Positions 52,126-60,831 of a stretch of 64,000 nt of DNA are shown here, piece by piece. The DNA lies in NCBI GenBank assembly GCA_964632305.1, contig CAZWBR010000007.1, positions 1 to 64,000 on the forward strand, written 5' to 3'. The translations under genes and the position numbers were made by a program. The notes below the pieces were generated by a model. It was not told the origin of the DNA. It searched no databases and saw nothing but the letters and a program-made list of their open reading frames with translations. Every line of letters starts with the position of its first letter. Position 1 is the first letter of the stretch. Origin of the DNA: CAZWBR01 sp964632305 (GTDB taxonomy: Bacteria; Bacteroidota; Bacteroidia; Bacteroidales; Prolixibacteraceae).

Positions 52126-52228
52126 AACTGAGAAAAAATCAGGTTTTAAAGAGGCCCCTATGAGGGAAGGTGAGGATCTGTCGGTGGAAGAAACAATAAT
52201 GAAAAAGTAAATTCCTTCTGTTAAATTT

Positions 52229-52987
52229 TTGACCGGAATATTGATCGAAGAAAGAACATACCGACACGAGATGGGAGAGGGGCGGTTCCGCTATTTCCCC
52301 GCCGGATACAAGGATACAGACTTGTACATTGGCGTCGATGCCGCTTCGTTCAACAACGACTTATTATCCTTTTCACTGGAAAGGATCAAACATTACCGGA
52401 AATTACTCGAAGATTATCTCCTGGTTGATCCCGAATTTGGTAAAACATTAATACCTTATTTCCCAAAAGATTCAGCTCCCGAAATTGCTCACAGAATGGC
52501 CGCGGCGGCCCGTAAAGCTGGTGTGGGGCCCATGGCAGCCGTCGCCGGAGCCTTTGCTGAATATGTTGCTGAGGATCTGATCCCCAATTTCCCCATCCGC
52601 GAGATGGTTGTTGAAAATGGCGGCGATATTTTTCTTAAATTAGAGCAACCCATTACGCTTTCTGTTTTGGCCGGCAATTCACCCCTTTCGGGAAAGATTG
52701 GGATTGAGATTCCCGCTTCGGTCGGCAGAATAGGAGTTTGTACTTCGGCCGGCAAGGTCGGTCCTTCGCTAAGTTTTGGCAAAGCCGATGCCGTGATGGT
52801 AGCCTGCTCCGATACCGCGCTGGCTGATGCCTGGGCTACCTCGCTTGCCAACCTGATCAAAACGGGAAACGATATTGATCCGGTGTTAAAGCAGACTGAA
52901 AAAATAAGCGATATCCTTTCCGTCGTGATGATTTGTGACGACAAAATAGGTATCCGCGGCGATTATGAAATGAAATTGATCAAATAA
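52229..52987 (+). CDS. UPF0280/ApbE-like protein (COG2122)
   Basis: A 252-residue protein of the UPF0280 family: EERTYRHEMGEGRFRYFPAGYKDTDLYIGVD, ERIKHYRKLLEDYLL, AAARKAGVGPMAAVAGAFAEYVAEDLI, and IGVCTSAGKVGPSLSFGKADAVMVACSDTALADAWATSLANLI. The fold is ApbE-like. This family co-occurs with DUF39 and NIL-ferredoxin genes in anaerobes and has been linked to homocysteine biosynthesis. The start is TTG (preceding TGILIEER); the nearest ATG would remove a conserved stretch. It sits 103 bp after the ferredoxin and two bases before metH. Confidence 0.85.
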   Translation: MTGILIEERTYRHEMGEGRFRYFPAGYKDTDLYIGVDAASFNNDLLSFSLERIKHYRKLLEDYLLVDPEFGKTLIPYFPKDSAPEIAHRMAAAARKAGVGPMAAVAGAFAEYVAEDLIPNFPIREMVVENGGDIFLKLEQPITLSVLAGNSPLSGKIGIEIPASVGRIGVCTSAGKVGPSLSFGKADAVMVACSDTALADAWATSLANLIKTGNDIDPVLKQTEKISDILSVVMICDDKIGIRGDYEMKLIK

Positions 52988-52989
52988 AT

Positions 52990-55900
52990 ATGGCAGAAAA
53001 ACAAGATATACGCAAATTGCTGGAGACCCGCATTCTCGTCCTCGACGGGGCCATGGGGACCATGATCCAACGTTATAAACTGACGGAAGAAGATTTCCGG
53101 GGCGACCGTTTTCGCGAATGGGCCAAACCCCTGAAAGGCGATAATGATCTTCTTTCGATCACCAAACCTTCGGTCATCCGGGAGATCCATGAAGCCTTCC
53201 TCGAAGCGGGCGCCGATATCGTGGAAACCAACACTTTCAATGCCACCGGCATATCTCAGGCCGACTACGGGATGGAAGGCCTGGCGTATGAACTCAATGT
53301 TGAAGCTGCCAAAATAGCCCGGCAGGCCGCGGAGAAATTTGCCACCGCCGAAAAGCCACGTTTCGTGGCAGGTTCCATCGGCCCCACCAACAAAACCTGC
53401 TCCATGTCGCCCGATGTCAATGACCCGGGCTTCAGGGCTGTCTCCTTTAACGAGATGAAAAACGCTTACCTCGAACAGGTGGAGGGTTTACTCGATGGGG
53501 ACGTCGACCTGCTTCTGGTCGAAACAATATTTGATACCCTCAATGCGAAAGCCGCTTTAATGGCCATCGAGGAAGCCCTTGAAAAACGGTCGGTGAAGCT
53601 GCCGGTTATGGTCTCCGGAACCATCACCGACGCCAGCGGACGGACCCTATCCGGACAAACACTGGAGGCTTTTCTCAACTCCGTCTCCCATGTCGATCTT
53701 CTTTCCATCGGATTGAACTGTTCGCTCGGGGCAAAAGATATGCGGCCTTACCTCGATGAACTGAGCCGTAAAGCGCCCTTCTATATCAGCGCCTATCCCA
53801 ATGCCGGCTTACCCAACCAGTTTGGTGAGTACGATGAGACCCCGGCTGAAATGGGCCTCCAGGTTGCTGAGTTTGTCAGCAATAAATCCGTCAATATCAT
53901 TGGCGGATGTTGCGGCACCACCCCGGAGCATATCCGCGAGCTGGCCCTTCTGGCGGCCCGGTCGGTTCCCCATGTCAAAAGCCATCCCGAAACCGCGACC
54001 CGTCTAAGTGGGCTTGAACCGTTAACCGTCAGTAAAAGCTCCAACTTTGTCAATATCGGCGAACGTTGCAACGTGGCCGGCTCCATCAAATTTGCCCGTC
54101 TGATCCGTGAAGAAAAATACGAGGAGGCGCTCTCCATCGCCCGCGAAATGGTCGAAGGGGGAGCCCAGGTGATCGATGTCAACATGGACGATGCTATGCT
54201 CGACGCCCAAAAAGAGATGGTCCGCTTCCTGAACCTGATGGCCGCCGAACCCGATATTGCCCGTCTGCCGATGATGATCGACTCCTCAAAATGGGAGGTG
54301 ATCGAAGCCGGGTTGCAGTGCGTCCAGGGAAAAGCGATCGTCAACTCCATCAGCCTTAAAGAAGGGGAGGAGATCTTCAGGGAACGTGCCCACCGGATAA
54401 AAAAATACGGCGCCGCCTTAGTGGTGATGGCTTTCGACGAAGCCGGGCAGGCCTCCACCTACGATCAACGCGTGAGTATCTGCCAAAGAGCTTACCGTAT
54501 CCTGGTCGATGAAGTCCATTTTTCCCCTGAAGATATCATCTTCGATCCCAACGTCCTGACTGTCGGGACCGGTATCGAAGAACACAACAACTATGCGGTC
54601 GATTTTATTGAAGCCACTCGTTGGATCAAGCAAAACCTCCCGTTCGCCAGGGTGAGCGGCGGGATCTCCAACGTCTCCTTCTCCTTCAGGGGTAATAACC
54701 TGATCCGCGAAGCGATCCACTCCGTCTTCCTCTTCCATGCCATCAATGCCGGACTCGACATGGGGATCGTCAATCCGGGGATGCTGCAAATCTATGATGA
54801 AATACCTGCCGATCTGCTCGAAAGGGTTGAAGATGTGGTCCTAAACCGCCGACCCGATGCTACCGAGCGACTGGTCGAGTTTGCCGAGAAAGTTAAGGAC
54901 AGCGGTAAAAAAGAAGAGAAAACCGAGGAATGGCAAAACCTTCCCGTCGCGGAACGGATCCAGCATGCCCTGATCAAAGGGCTTACCGAACACATCGAGC
55001 AGGATCTTCTCGAACTGTTACCAGCCTACGTCAGCGTGATCCAGATCATCGAAGGACCACTGATGGACGGGATGAACAAGGTCGGCGACCTCTTCGGTTC
55101 CGGGAAGATGTTCCTTCCCCAGGTCATCAAATCGGCCCGGGTCATGAAAAAAGCGGTCGCCTGGTTGCAGCCTTATATCGAGAACGAGAAGAAACAAGCC
55201 GACCAGGTGCCGGTCGCCCGGAAAAAAATCCTGCTCGCCACCGTGAAAGGCGATGTCCACGATATCGGCAAGAATATCGTTGGCGTGGTCCTGGCCTGCA
55301 ACAACTACGAGGTGATCGATCTTGGGGTAATGGTTCCCTGCGAAACAATATTAGCCAAAGCCATTGAATACAAGGCCGATATGATTGGTCTCAGCGGCCT
55401 TATCACCCCTTCACTCGAAGAGATGGTCCACGTGGCCAAAGAAATGGAACTGAAAGGTTTCAAACTGCCCCTGCTGATTGGTGGCGCCACCACTTCAAAA
55501 ATACATACCGCGGTTAAAATCGCCCCTGAATACAGCCATCCCGTCGTTTATGTGAAGGATGCTTCACGTGCCGTTCAGGTCGTGGCCAATCTGCTGGCCG
55601 GCGATGCAGCTTATATCGAAACGATAAATGCCGAATACGAAGAGATTCGGGCCGTTTACGGGGCCAAAAAGCCAAAAGAGTACCTGACCCTCGAAGAGGC
55701 CCGCAAAAACGTTTTTCGACCCGATTTCACGCAGTACACCATCAAACAGCCGAAGTTCACCGGGGTAAAAATTTTGAATGATTACCCGCTCGAAGAGTTA
55801 CGGCCCTATATCGACTGGACCTTCTTCTTCCTGGCCTGGCAATTCCGGGGTAGATACCCGGCCATCCTCGACGATCCCAATCAGGGCGAACAGGCCCGTC

Positions 55901-56658
55901 AACTCTTCAAAGAAGCCAATGAGTTCCTGGATGAAATCATTGCCAAAAAGATGATCAGGGCCAATGGAGTGTTCGGAATATGGCCGGCCAATTCCGCGGG
56001 CGACGATATTGAACTTTATACCGACGAAAACCGTCAGCGATTACTGGGGAAATTCTGTCACCTGCGCCAGCAACAGAAGAGAGAGGCGGGAGCGCCCAAC
56101 TATTGTCTGAGCGATTTTGTGGCGCCAAAAGAATCAGGTATCCCCGATTATTGCGGAGCCTTTGCCGTTACCGCCGGTCTTGGCGTGGCCGAACTGGTGA
56201 AAAAATACAAGGCTGAAAATAACGACTATAAGGCCATCCTGCTGGAAGCGCTGGCCGACCGTCTGGCCGAAGCTTTCGCCGAAAAACTGCACGAAGAGGT
56301 CCGTAAAGAATACTGGGGTTACGCTGAAAGCGAGAACCTGACCAAGGAAGAGCTGATCGCCTCGAAGTACCAGGGAATACGCCCGGCAGCCGGCTATCCC
56401 GCCTGTCCCGAACACTCCGAAAAAGAGGAAATATTCAGACTGCTGGATGCCGAAAATAATACGGGTATCTCTTTGACCGAACACTATTCGATGTTCCCGA
56501 CCGCCGCGGTCTGTGGCCAGTATTTTGCCCACCCTCAGGCCGTCTATTTCGGGGTGGAAAAAATCGCCAGGGATCAGGCTGAAGATTATGCTGAGAGGAA
56601 AAACGTCCCGCTCGAATTTGTCGAGAAATTTATTCCGTCAAACCTGAATTACAAATAA
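52990..56658 (+). CDS. metH: Cobalamin-dependent methionine synthase
   Basis: MetH transfers a methyl from methyl-tetrahydrofolate via cobalamin to homocysteine. The 1222-residue product has all modules. The homocysteine domain covers about residues 1-325, with zinc cysteines C307 and C308 in GGCCGTTP. The pterin domain covers about 350-620 (FVNIGERCNVAGSIKFARLI, MMIDSSKWEVIEAGL). The B12 cap and binding domains cover about 650-880, with the lower axial ligand H757 in DVHDIGKNIVG. The reactivation domain occupies the C-terminal 330 residues (RPAAGYPACPEHSEK). It begins two bases after the UPF0280 gene, so it is translated with the homocysteine genes. Confidence 0.97.
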   Translation: MAEKQDIRKLLETRILVLDGAMGTMIQRYKLTEEDFRGDRFREWAKPLKGDNDLLSITKPSVIREIHEAFLEAGADIVETNTFNATGISQADYGMEGLAYELNVEAAKIARQAAEKFATAEKPRFVAGSIGPTNKTCSMSPDVNDPGFRAVSFNEMKNAYLEQVEGLLDGDVDLLLVETIFDTLNAKAALMAIEEALEKRSVKLPVMVSGTITDASGRTLSGQTLEAFLNSVSHVDLLSIGLNCSLGAKDMRPYLDELSRKAPFYISAYPNAGLPNQFGEYDETPAEMGLQVAEFVSNKSVNIIGGCCGTTPEHIRELALLAARSVPHVKSHPETATRLSGLEPLTVSKSSNFVNIGERCNVAGSIKFARLIREEKYEEALSIAREMVEGGAQVIDVNMDDAMLDAQKEMVRFLNLMAAEPDIARLPMMIDSSKWEVIEAGLQCVQGKAIVNSISLKEGEEIFRERAHRIKKYGAALVVMAFDEAGQASTYDQRVSICQRAYRILVDEVHFSPEDIIFDPNVLTVGTGIEEHNNYAVDFIEATRWIKQNLPFARVSGGISNVSFSFRGNNLIREAIHSVFLFHAINAGLDMGIVNPGMLQIYDEIPADLLERVEDVVLNRRPDATERLVEFAEKVKDSGKKEEKTEEWQNLPVAERIQHALIKGLTEHIEQDLLELLPAYVSVIQIIEGPLMDGMNKVGDLFGSGKMFLPQVIKSARVMKKAVAWLQPYIENEKKQADQVPVARKKILLATVKGDVHDIGKNIVGVVLACNNYEVIDLGVMVPCETILAKAIEYKADMIGLSGLITPSLEEMVHVAKEMELKGFKLPLLIGGATTSKIHTAVKIAPEYSHPVVYVKDASRAVQVVANLLAGDAAYIETINAEYEEIRAVYGAKKPKEYLTLEEARKNVFRPDFTQYTIKQPKFTGVKILNDYPLEELRPYIDWTFFFLAWQFRGRYPAILDDPNQGEQARQLFKEANEFLDEIIAKKMIRANGVFGIWPANSAGDDIELYTDENRQRLLGKFCHLRQQQKREAGAPNYCLSDFVAPKESGIPDYCGAFAVTAGLGVAELVKKYKAENNDYKAILLEALADRLAEAFAEKLHEEVRKEYWGYAESENLTKEELIASKYQGIRPAAGYPACPEHSEKEEIFRLLDAENNTGISLTEHYSMFPTAAVCGQYFAHPQAVYFGVEKIARDQAEDYAERKNVPLEFVEKFIPSNLNYK

Positions 56659-56680
56659 CACTACTCACCGGTCGGTGCGA

Positions 56681-57058
56681 TCAGCGGATCTCATCGACCG
56701 ACTTTTTCAAAAAGTCACGCCGGTAATAATCCGAATCCACGATTTCCCCGTCCCATACCACGATATCCAGGTCAATGGTTCGCGGCCCGTATTTCGGGAG
56801 CATCCTGTCGCGTTGAAGCAAATCCTCCACCTTTTTTAAATGTTTGACCAACGACTCTTTTTCAACACTGACCCTCACTTTTATTGCTCCGTTCAAAAAA
56901 TCGGGCTGATCCGGGATCCCGATCGGAGAGGTGCGCACCAGCTCAGAAACCGATACTACCTCATAATCACGACCAATCATCTCAATCGCTAAACCAATAT
57001 TCTTTTCAGGCTCAATATTTGAACCGATTCCAATAATACATTCATGCAACCGGCTCAT
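56681..57058 (-). CDS. folK: 2-amino-4-hydroxy-6-hydroxymethyldihydropteridine pyrophosphokinase, short form
   Basis: HPPK pyrophosphorylates hydroxymethyldihydropterin in folate synthesis. The 125-residue product has CIIGIGSNIEPEKNIGLAI at the N terminus, VSELVRTSPIGIPDQPDFLNGAIKV, and the metal-binding RTIDLDIVVWDG. The protein is short (most are 130-170 aa). The segment after IVVWDGEIVDSDYY ends DFLKKSVDEIR and lacks the usual HPR...R.FVL.PL motif, so the enzyme is diverged at its C terminus. It overlaps folB by four bases. Confidence 0.88.
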   Translation of the reverse strand: MSRLHECIIGIGSNIEPEKNIGLAIEMIGRDYEVVSVSELVRTSPIGIPDQPDFLNGAIKVRVSVEKESLVKHLKKVEDLLQRDRMLPKYGPRTIDLDIVVWDGEIVDSDYYRRDFLKKSVDEIR

Positions 57059-57405
57059 CTCCTGGCCTCCATTTCAACTGAAACTGAATCGGCATGCCGT
57101 AATGCATAAGGTTTATCAATTTCAACTTTGGCCCGTATCACCTCCGGATCGGCCATCACCAGATTCAAAATTTCAGCAGTCAGTTTCTCCAGCAAATGAA
57201 AGTGGCTCTGCTCTGTAAAAGTGATGACCGATTTCTTTATCTTCTTGTAATCGTAAATCGATCCCGGATCATCATTTTTCACCGCTTCCGATACATCCAC
57301 CTCAATCTCAATATTTATCACCACCTCCTGAGGGGTATCCCGTTCTTCGGGATTAAAGCCGATAATCGTGCTGACTCTTAAGTTTTTTATGCGGATAATA
57401 GCCAT
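57055..57405 (-). CDS. folB: Dihydroneopterin aldolase
   Basis: FolB splits dihydroneopterin to hydroxymethyldihydropterin and glycolaldehyde, the step before FolK. The 116-residue product has IRIKNLRVSTIIGFNPEERDTPQEVVINIEIEVDVSEAV with the conserved glutamate, YDYKKIKKSV, and a C-terminal EVDKPYALRHADSVSV-like segment (IDKPYALRHADSVSVEM) typical of the family. It overlaps folK by four bases and lies 50 bp after a pteridine reductase-like SDR. Confidence 0.93.
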   Translation of the reverse strand: MAIIRIKNLRVSTIIGFNPEERDTPQEVVINIEIEVDVSEAVKNDDPGSIYDYKKIKKSVITFTEQSHFHLLEKLTAEILNLVMADPEVIRAKVEIDKPYALRHADSVSVEMEARR

Positions 57406-57455
57406 AGCGATAAATCTGATTAATTAGGTCACAATACCTTACTAAATTAGAATAA

Positions 57456-58175
57456 TTACAACAAATTACCCCCGCTGTCACAAAATATTAACTGCCCGGT
57501 AAGGCTCTTATTCCCCAGGATATAATCGATACTCTCCAACACGGTTTCTATCCCGGGAGCCCTTTTCATAGGAGTCTTTTGAACAATGGGTTCCAAATAA
57601 CGATCATCTTTCCCCTCAGGAGACAGGATAGCCCCAAGCGCCAGGGCATTGACCCGAATATCCGGGGCTAATTCCAGCGCGGCCATCCTGGTGGCTTCCC
57701 AAAGCGATTTTTTGGAGAGGGTATACGCAAAATAATCGCTGTCATTCTTTACGATCCGTGTATCGGTAAAATTAATGATCGATCCCTTGCCCGAATATTT
57801 TGCAAAATCACGCATTAGCATCACCGGAGCATAAAGATTGGTGAGCCATTGCCTGTTGAAAAGCTCAGAGGTGCTCTCTCTCAAAGAAGAAGGCTCAAAC
57901 ACTGAAGCATTGTTAATCAACAAATCCAGGTGACCAAATGTTGCCATTACCCCAGGGATCAACTGCTCCAATTCAGCTGTATCGATCAGATCGGCAGGGA
58001 AGAGGTGAAACCGCTGTTCCGGATAATCCCTCTCCAGTTGATGGACCAATTCGATCGCCCGATCGTGCGAATGGTGGTAATGAAGCGCCAGATCCCAACC
58101 CGAACCGGCCATATGAAGCGCCACGGAACGCCCGATCCGCCTGGCACTTCCGGTAATCAGAGCCACTTTATTCAT
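57456..58175 (-). CDS. Pteridine reductase-like short-chain dehydrogenase (FolM type)
   Basis: A 239-residue SDR. The coenzyme loop TGSARRIGRSVALHMAGSGWDLALHYHHS has the TGxxxRxG form of FolM and pteridine reductase rather than the classical TGxxxGxG. The catalytic region has INNASVFEPS, and YAYTLSKKSL with Tyr and Lys (Y-x3-K). It precedes folB and folK on the same strand, which suggests a pterin substrate such as dihydrobiopterin/dihydrofolate or dihydromonapterin. Specificity is inferred from the loop and context. Confidence 0.85.
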   Translation of the reverse strand: MNKVALITGSARRIGRSVALHMAGSGWDLALHYHHSHDRAIELVHQLERDYPEQRFHLFPADLIDTAELEQLIPGVMATFGHLDLLINNASVFEPSSLRESTSELFNRQWLTNLYAPVMLMRDFAKYSGKGSIINFTDTRIVKNDSDYFAYTLSKKSLWEATRMAALELAPDIRVNALALGAILSPEGKDDRYLEPIVQKTPMKRAPGIETVLESIDYILGNKSLTGQLIFCDSGGNLL

Positions 58176-58262
58176 CGTCTTGGTTTTGCAATAAAGTTAA
58201 TGAAAAAAGGGATGTCCCATAGGAACACCCCCTCCAGACTTATAAAAACCAGACAACATGAA

Positions 58263-58907
58263 CTACTTTTTATCCGCAACCAGCACAAAATCGAGCGTAA
58301 AATCATCATAAATCATGCGGTCGCCCAGGTTAGAGAAGAAACTTCCCGACCCGTACTTAATATCGTAAAGCGCACGGTTAATGGTCATAACACCGTTTGC
58401 CGTCACTTTCCCCGAAGCCACATTCACTTGTGCATCAAACTCAATGGGTTTGGTTATATCCTTAATGGTCAGCTCACCGTAAAACCTGTATCCGTTGCCC
58501 GACTTCTGTTCCACCTTATTAACCACCAGTTTGGATTGATTAAACTTCTCGACCGAGAAAAAATCGTCCGACCATAAATGCCCTACCAATCTTTTATTCG
58601 ATCCTTCATCGGTAAGGTCGGTACAAACGATCGATTTCATATCGATGACAAACGTGCCCCCCGCTATCTTGTTATCTTTCAGGGTAAGGGTGCCATTATC
58701 AAAAGCAATGGTGCCGTCATGTTTGCCTGTCACCTTTTTGGCTTCCCATTTCACCTTGCTTAAAGATTTATTCACTGAATAATCGTCGGCAAAAGCGAAG
58801 GAAGAAATCAGGGAGAAGGTTAAAAACGAAAAGAAAAACAGACTGAAAAAACGACCTAAAGCGCTGCGCTTAAGTCGTGCTAACGGAAAAAATATTCTAT
58901 TCTTCAT
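58263..58907 (-). CDS. YceI-family periplasmic protein
   Basis: A 214-residue secreted protein: a signal peptide with a long hydrophobic core (FFSLFFFSFLTFSLISSFAFA) and a YceI lipocalin-like domain (YSVNKSLSKVKWEAKKVTGKHDGTIAFDNGTLTLKDNKIAGGTFVIDMKSI...HLWSDDFFSVEKF and LTIKDITKPIEFDAQV). YceI proteins bind isoprenoid lipids such as polyprenyl quinones. It is divergent from a Crp/Fnr-type regulator 140 bp away. Confidence 0.9.
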   Translation of the reverse strand: MKNRIFFPLARLKRSALGRFFSLFFFSFLTFSLISSFAFADDYSVNKSLSKVKWEAKKVTGKHDGTIAFDNGTLTLKDNKIAGGTFVIDMKSIVCTDLTDEGSNKRLVGHLWSDDFFSVEKFNQSKLVVNKVEQKSGNGYRFYGELTIKDITKPIEFDAQVNVASGKVTANGVMTINRALYDIKYGSGSFFSNLGDRMIYDDFTLDFVLVADKK

Positions 58908-59047
58908 ATATCCTTTATTTTATCATTGTTTTTAAGCTTTCTACGTATTAAACAAAAATCAGTTTCAAATAAATGGGTTATTTAAAATCCCAACATAAGT
59001 GCTATATTTATCCTCTTATTAAGTGTTCGAAATGATTTTGCTGTAAT

Positions 59048-59752
59048 ATGAAGAACCATAATGAATTAGAAGAAGATATCGACCTTTCAGGCTTCAGGTT
59101 TTTTCAATCCCTGACAGAGGAGGAGATGAAAAGTTTGAATTTTGAAAAGACTTGTGCCACCTATAAAAAGGGAAGTATCTTGTATAAAGAGGGCAGCAGG
59201 CTTACCGGCTTCTACTGTATTATACAGGGAGTCGTAAAAATTTATAAAACCGGGATCGACGGGAAGGAACAGATCATCCGTTTCGCCAAGAAAGGCGACA
59301 TCATCGCCTATCGCTCCCTTCTGAGCCAGGAATCGGCCTGTACGACTGCCAAAACCATCGAAGATGCTCAGCTTTGCCATATCCCTTACAAAACATTGCT
59401 CAGCCTGATCGAACGAAACTGGAAATTCTCCCTGGCCATGCTGCGCATCGTCTGTGCTGAATTAAAAGATGCCAACGATTTTATTACCGATATCGCCCAA
59501 AAAACGGTCCGTGAAAGGCTTGCCGAGGTTCTGCTGCTGCTGAAACAGGATTTCGAACTCGATTCGGACAAAACGTTACAAATCTCGCTTACCCGCGAAG
59601 AGTTGGCCAACATGGTGGGTACCGCCACCGAATCGATCATCCGCTTACTCTCCGAATTTAAACAGGACAAGCTGATCGATCTGCAGGGAAGGAAAATCAG
59701 GATCATCAATATCCACGGATTGACCAAGGTGGCCAATCTTACCAAGTATTAA
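59048..59752 (+). CDS. Crp/Fnr-family transcriptional regulator
   Basis: A 234-residue regulator. Residues 10-130 form a cyclic-nucleotide-binding-like domain (TYKKGSILYKEGSRLTGFYCIIQGVVKIYKTGIDGKEQIIRFAKKGDIIAYRSLL). The C-terminal domain is a winged helix with recognition helix LTREELANMVGTATESIIRLLSEFKQ. Cysteines (C35, C64 in YCIIQ, and others) are not in the Fnr cluster pattern. It is divergent from yceI and may regulate it; no direct site was identified. Confidence 0.9.
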   Translation: MKNHNELEEDIDLSGFRFFQSLTEEEMKSLNFEKTCATYKKGSILYKEGSRLTGFYCIIQGVVKIYKTGIDGKEQIIRFAKKGDIIAYRSLLSQESACTTAKTIEDAQLCHIPYKTLLSLIERNWKFSLAMLRIVCAELKDANDFITDIAQKTVRERLAEVLLLLKQDFELDSDKTLQISLTREELANMVGTATESIIRLLSEFKQDKLIDLQGRKIRIINIHGLTKVANLTKY

Positions 59753-59812
59753 AAGTTTGCCATTCCTAATCACCGGCTGATCAGAGTACAGGTCAAAGAA
59801 CAGGTAAATTCC

Positions 59813-59845
59813 TGGCTTTAGCCTTATGATCTGTGGCTAAAGCCA
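59813..59845. repeat. 33-bp perfect inverted repeat
   Basis: TGGCTTTAGCC (59813-59823) and GGCTAAAGCCA (59835-59845), 11-bp perfect arms. A CCGATAGCTATGCGGGATGACG-like fragment follows at 59880. The 59753-62136 gap holds no gene; its repeats are listed one by one. Confidence 0.7.
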
Positions 59846-60166
59846 TGCGCAGTGTTTACCAATCTGTCCGTCAGATGATCCCGATAGCTATGCGGGATGA
59901 CGGCAAAGAATAATTTAGATACATCACCGGGTATTCATTTCTATTATCGTATCTATTTTCAGTGTCCGTAATACTATCAGAGTATTGCCCCTGAAAAACG
60001 GGACAGTATATCGAATAAGTCTGCCTTTTCGCCACTATCCATCTGTTTCACGACTTTCACTATCCATTCCACCCTTCGGTCAACAGTGTCGTTTTTTAAG
60101 ATAGGGGAGGAGTCCGCACCGGTTCATAGTACTTCCCGCTGAACTGCGATTTCGGGAAGAAGACCT

Positions 60167-60260
60167 ACCATCGCCGGAGTTTCTGTGCATCTTCTGTGCT
60201 TATTCTGTGCTTATTCTGTGCTTTTATAGCACACAATAAGCACGGAAGATCCGCACAATA
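60167..60260 (+). repeat. 11-nt iteron element, copy B
   Basis: A leader ACCATCGCCGGAG (60167-60179) and four 11-mers (TTTCTGTGCAT, CTTCTGTGCTT, ATTCTGTGCTT twice, 60180-60223). A four-base spacer follows, then three inverted 11-mers in exact period (60228-60238, 60239-60249, 60250-60260). Same order as copies A (8638) and C (26753). Confidence 0.8.
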
Positions 60261-60416
60261 ACCCCGCAATGCCCGGAGCAGGCCCGAACTCATTGGGATT
60301 ATTCAAATAAATGGGGCATTTTCTATTTCTCTAACCAATTGGAGAAACCGCAGGTGTCTAAAAATAAACGATATGTTTTCAGAAGTTTGTAAATTGTAAG
60401 TAACGCTGTCGATTAA

Positions 60417-60477
60417 ACCCCTAAATCCCTTGAAGGGGACTTAAAAGCCGCCCCTTTAGGGGAGGTTGGGAGGGGTC
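60417..60477. repeat. CCCCTAAA...AGGGG dispersed repeat
   Basis: A block of C- and G-run words (CCCCTAAATCCCTTGAAGGGGA, CCCCTTTAGGGGAGG) that forms several small hairpins. Such blocks are dispersed in many Bacteroidota genomes; only one copy is in this window. Confidence 0.6.
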
Positions 60478-60715
60478 AGCGTACAATCTGAAAGTTGAAA
60501 ATCGAAGCAATTGACTTTTTAGACAGCCGCCCATCGAAAACCAAGGTGATAAAGACCGGAGTGGGAAAATGAAATTTTTAGAAATCCCTTTCTACTTATG
60601 ACAGGCTTTGGTCTGTTTTTTTGGGTGATATTTAAATATTATGAGAAAAGCTATTTATGAGATTAATAATAAGGTAATTGAGATTCCTCTTTCTGCCAAT
60701 GACAGAAATGCAAGA

Positions 60716-60778
60716 AGTCGGGGTGCGACACTATGCTCCCGCCGCGGGTAAAGGTTTACGTCCAGTCGCGCCCCGACT
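60716..60778. repeat. 63-bp element with 11-bp inverted ends, copy 2
   Basis: AGTCGGGGTGC (60716-60726) and GCGCCCCGACT (60768-60778) are the inverted ends. It is the reverse complement of copy 1 at 27541-27603, of identical length, and shares flanking bases on one side. Confidence 0.8.
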
Positions 60779-60793
60779 ATCAACTATTTTCTC

Positions 60794-60829
60794 TGTCATT
60801 ATTGCATCATGCCCCATTTTTTTGGGGTG
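60794..60829. repeat. CTGTCATTATTGCATCATGCCCCA repeat, first copy
   Basis: The words CTGTCATTATTGCATCATGCCCCA and TTTTGGGGT recur at 62014-62050, with the GCCCCA/TGGGG arms forming a hairpin. A degenerate version is at about 23050. Confidence 0.6.
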
Positions 60830-60831
60830 TC

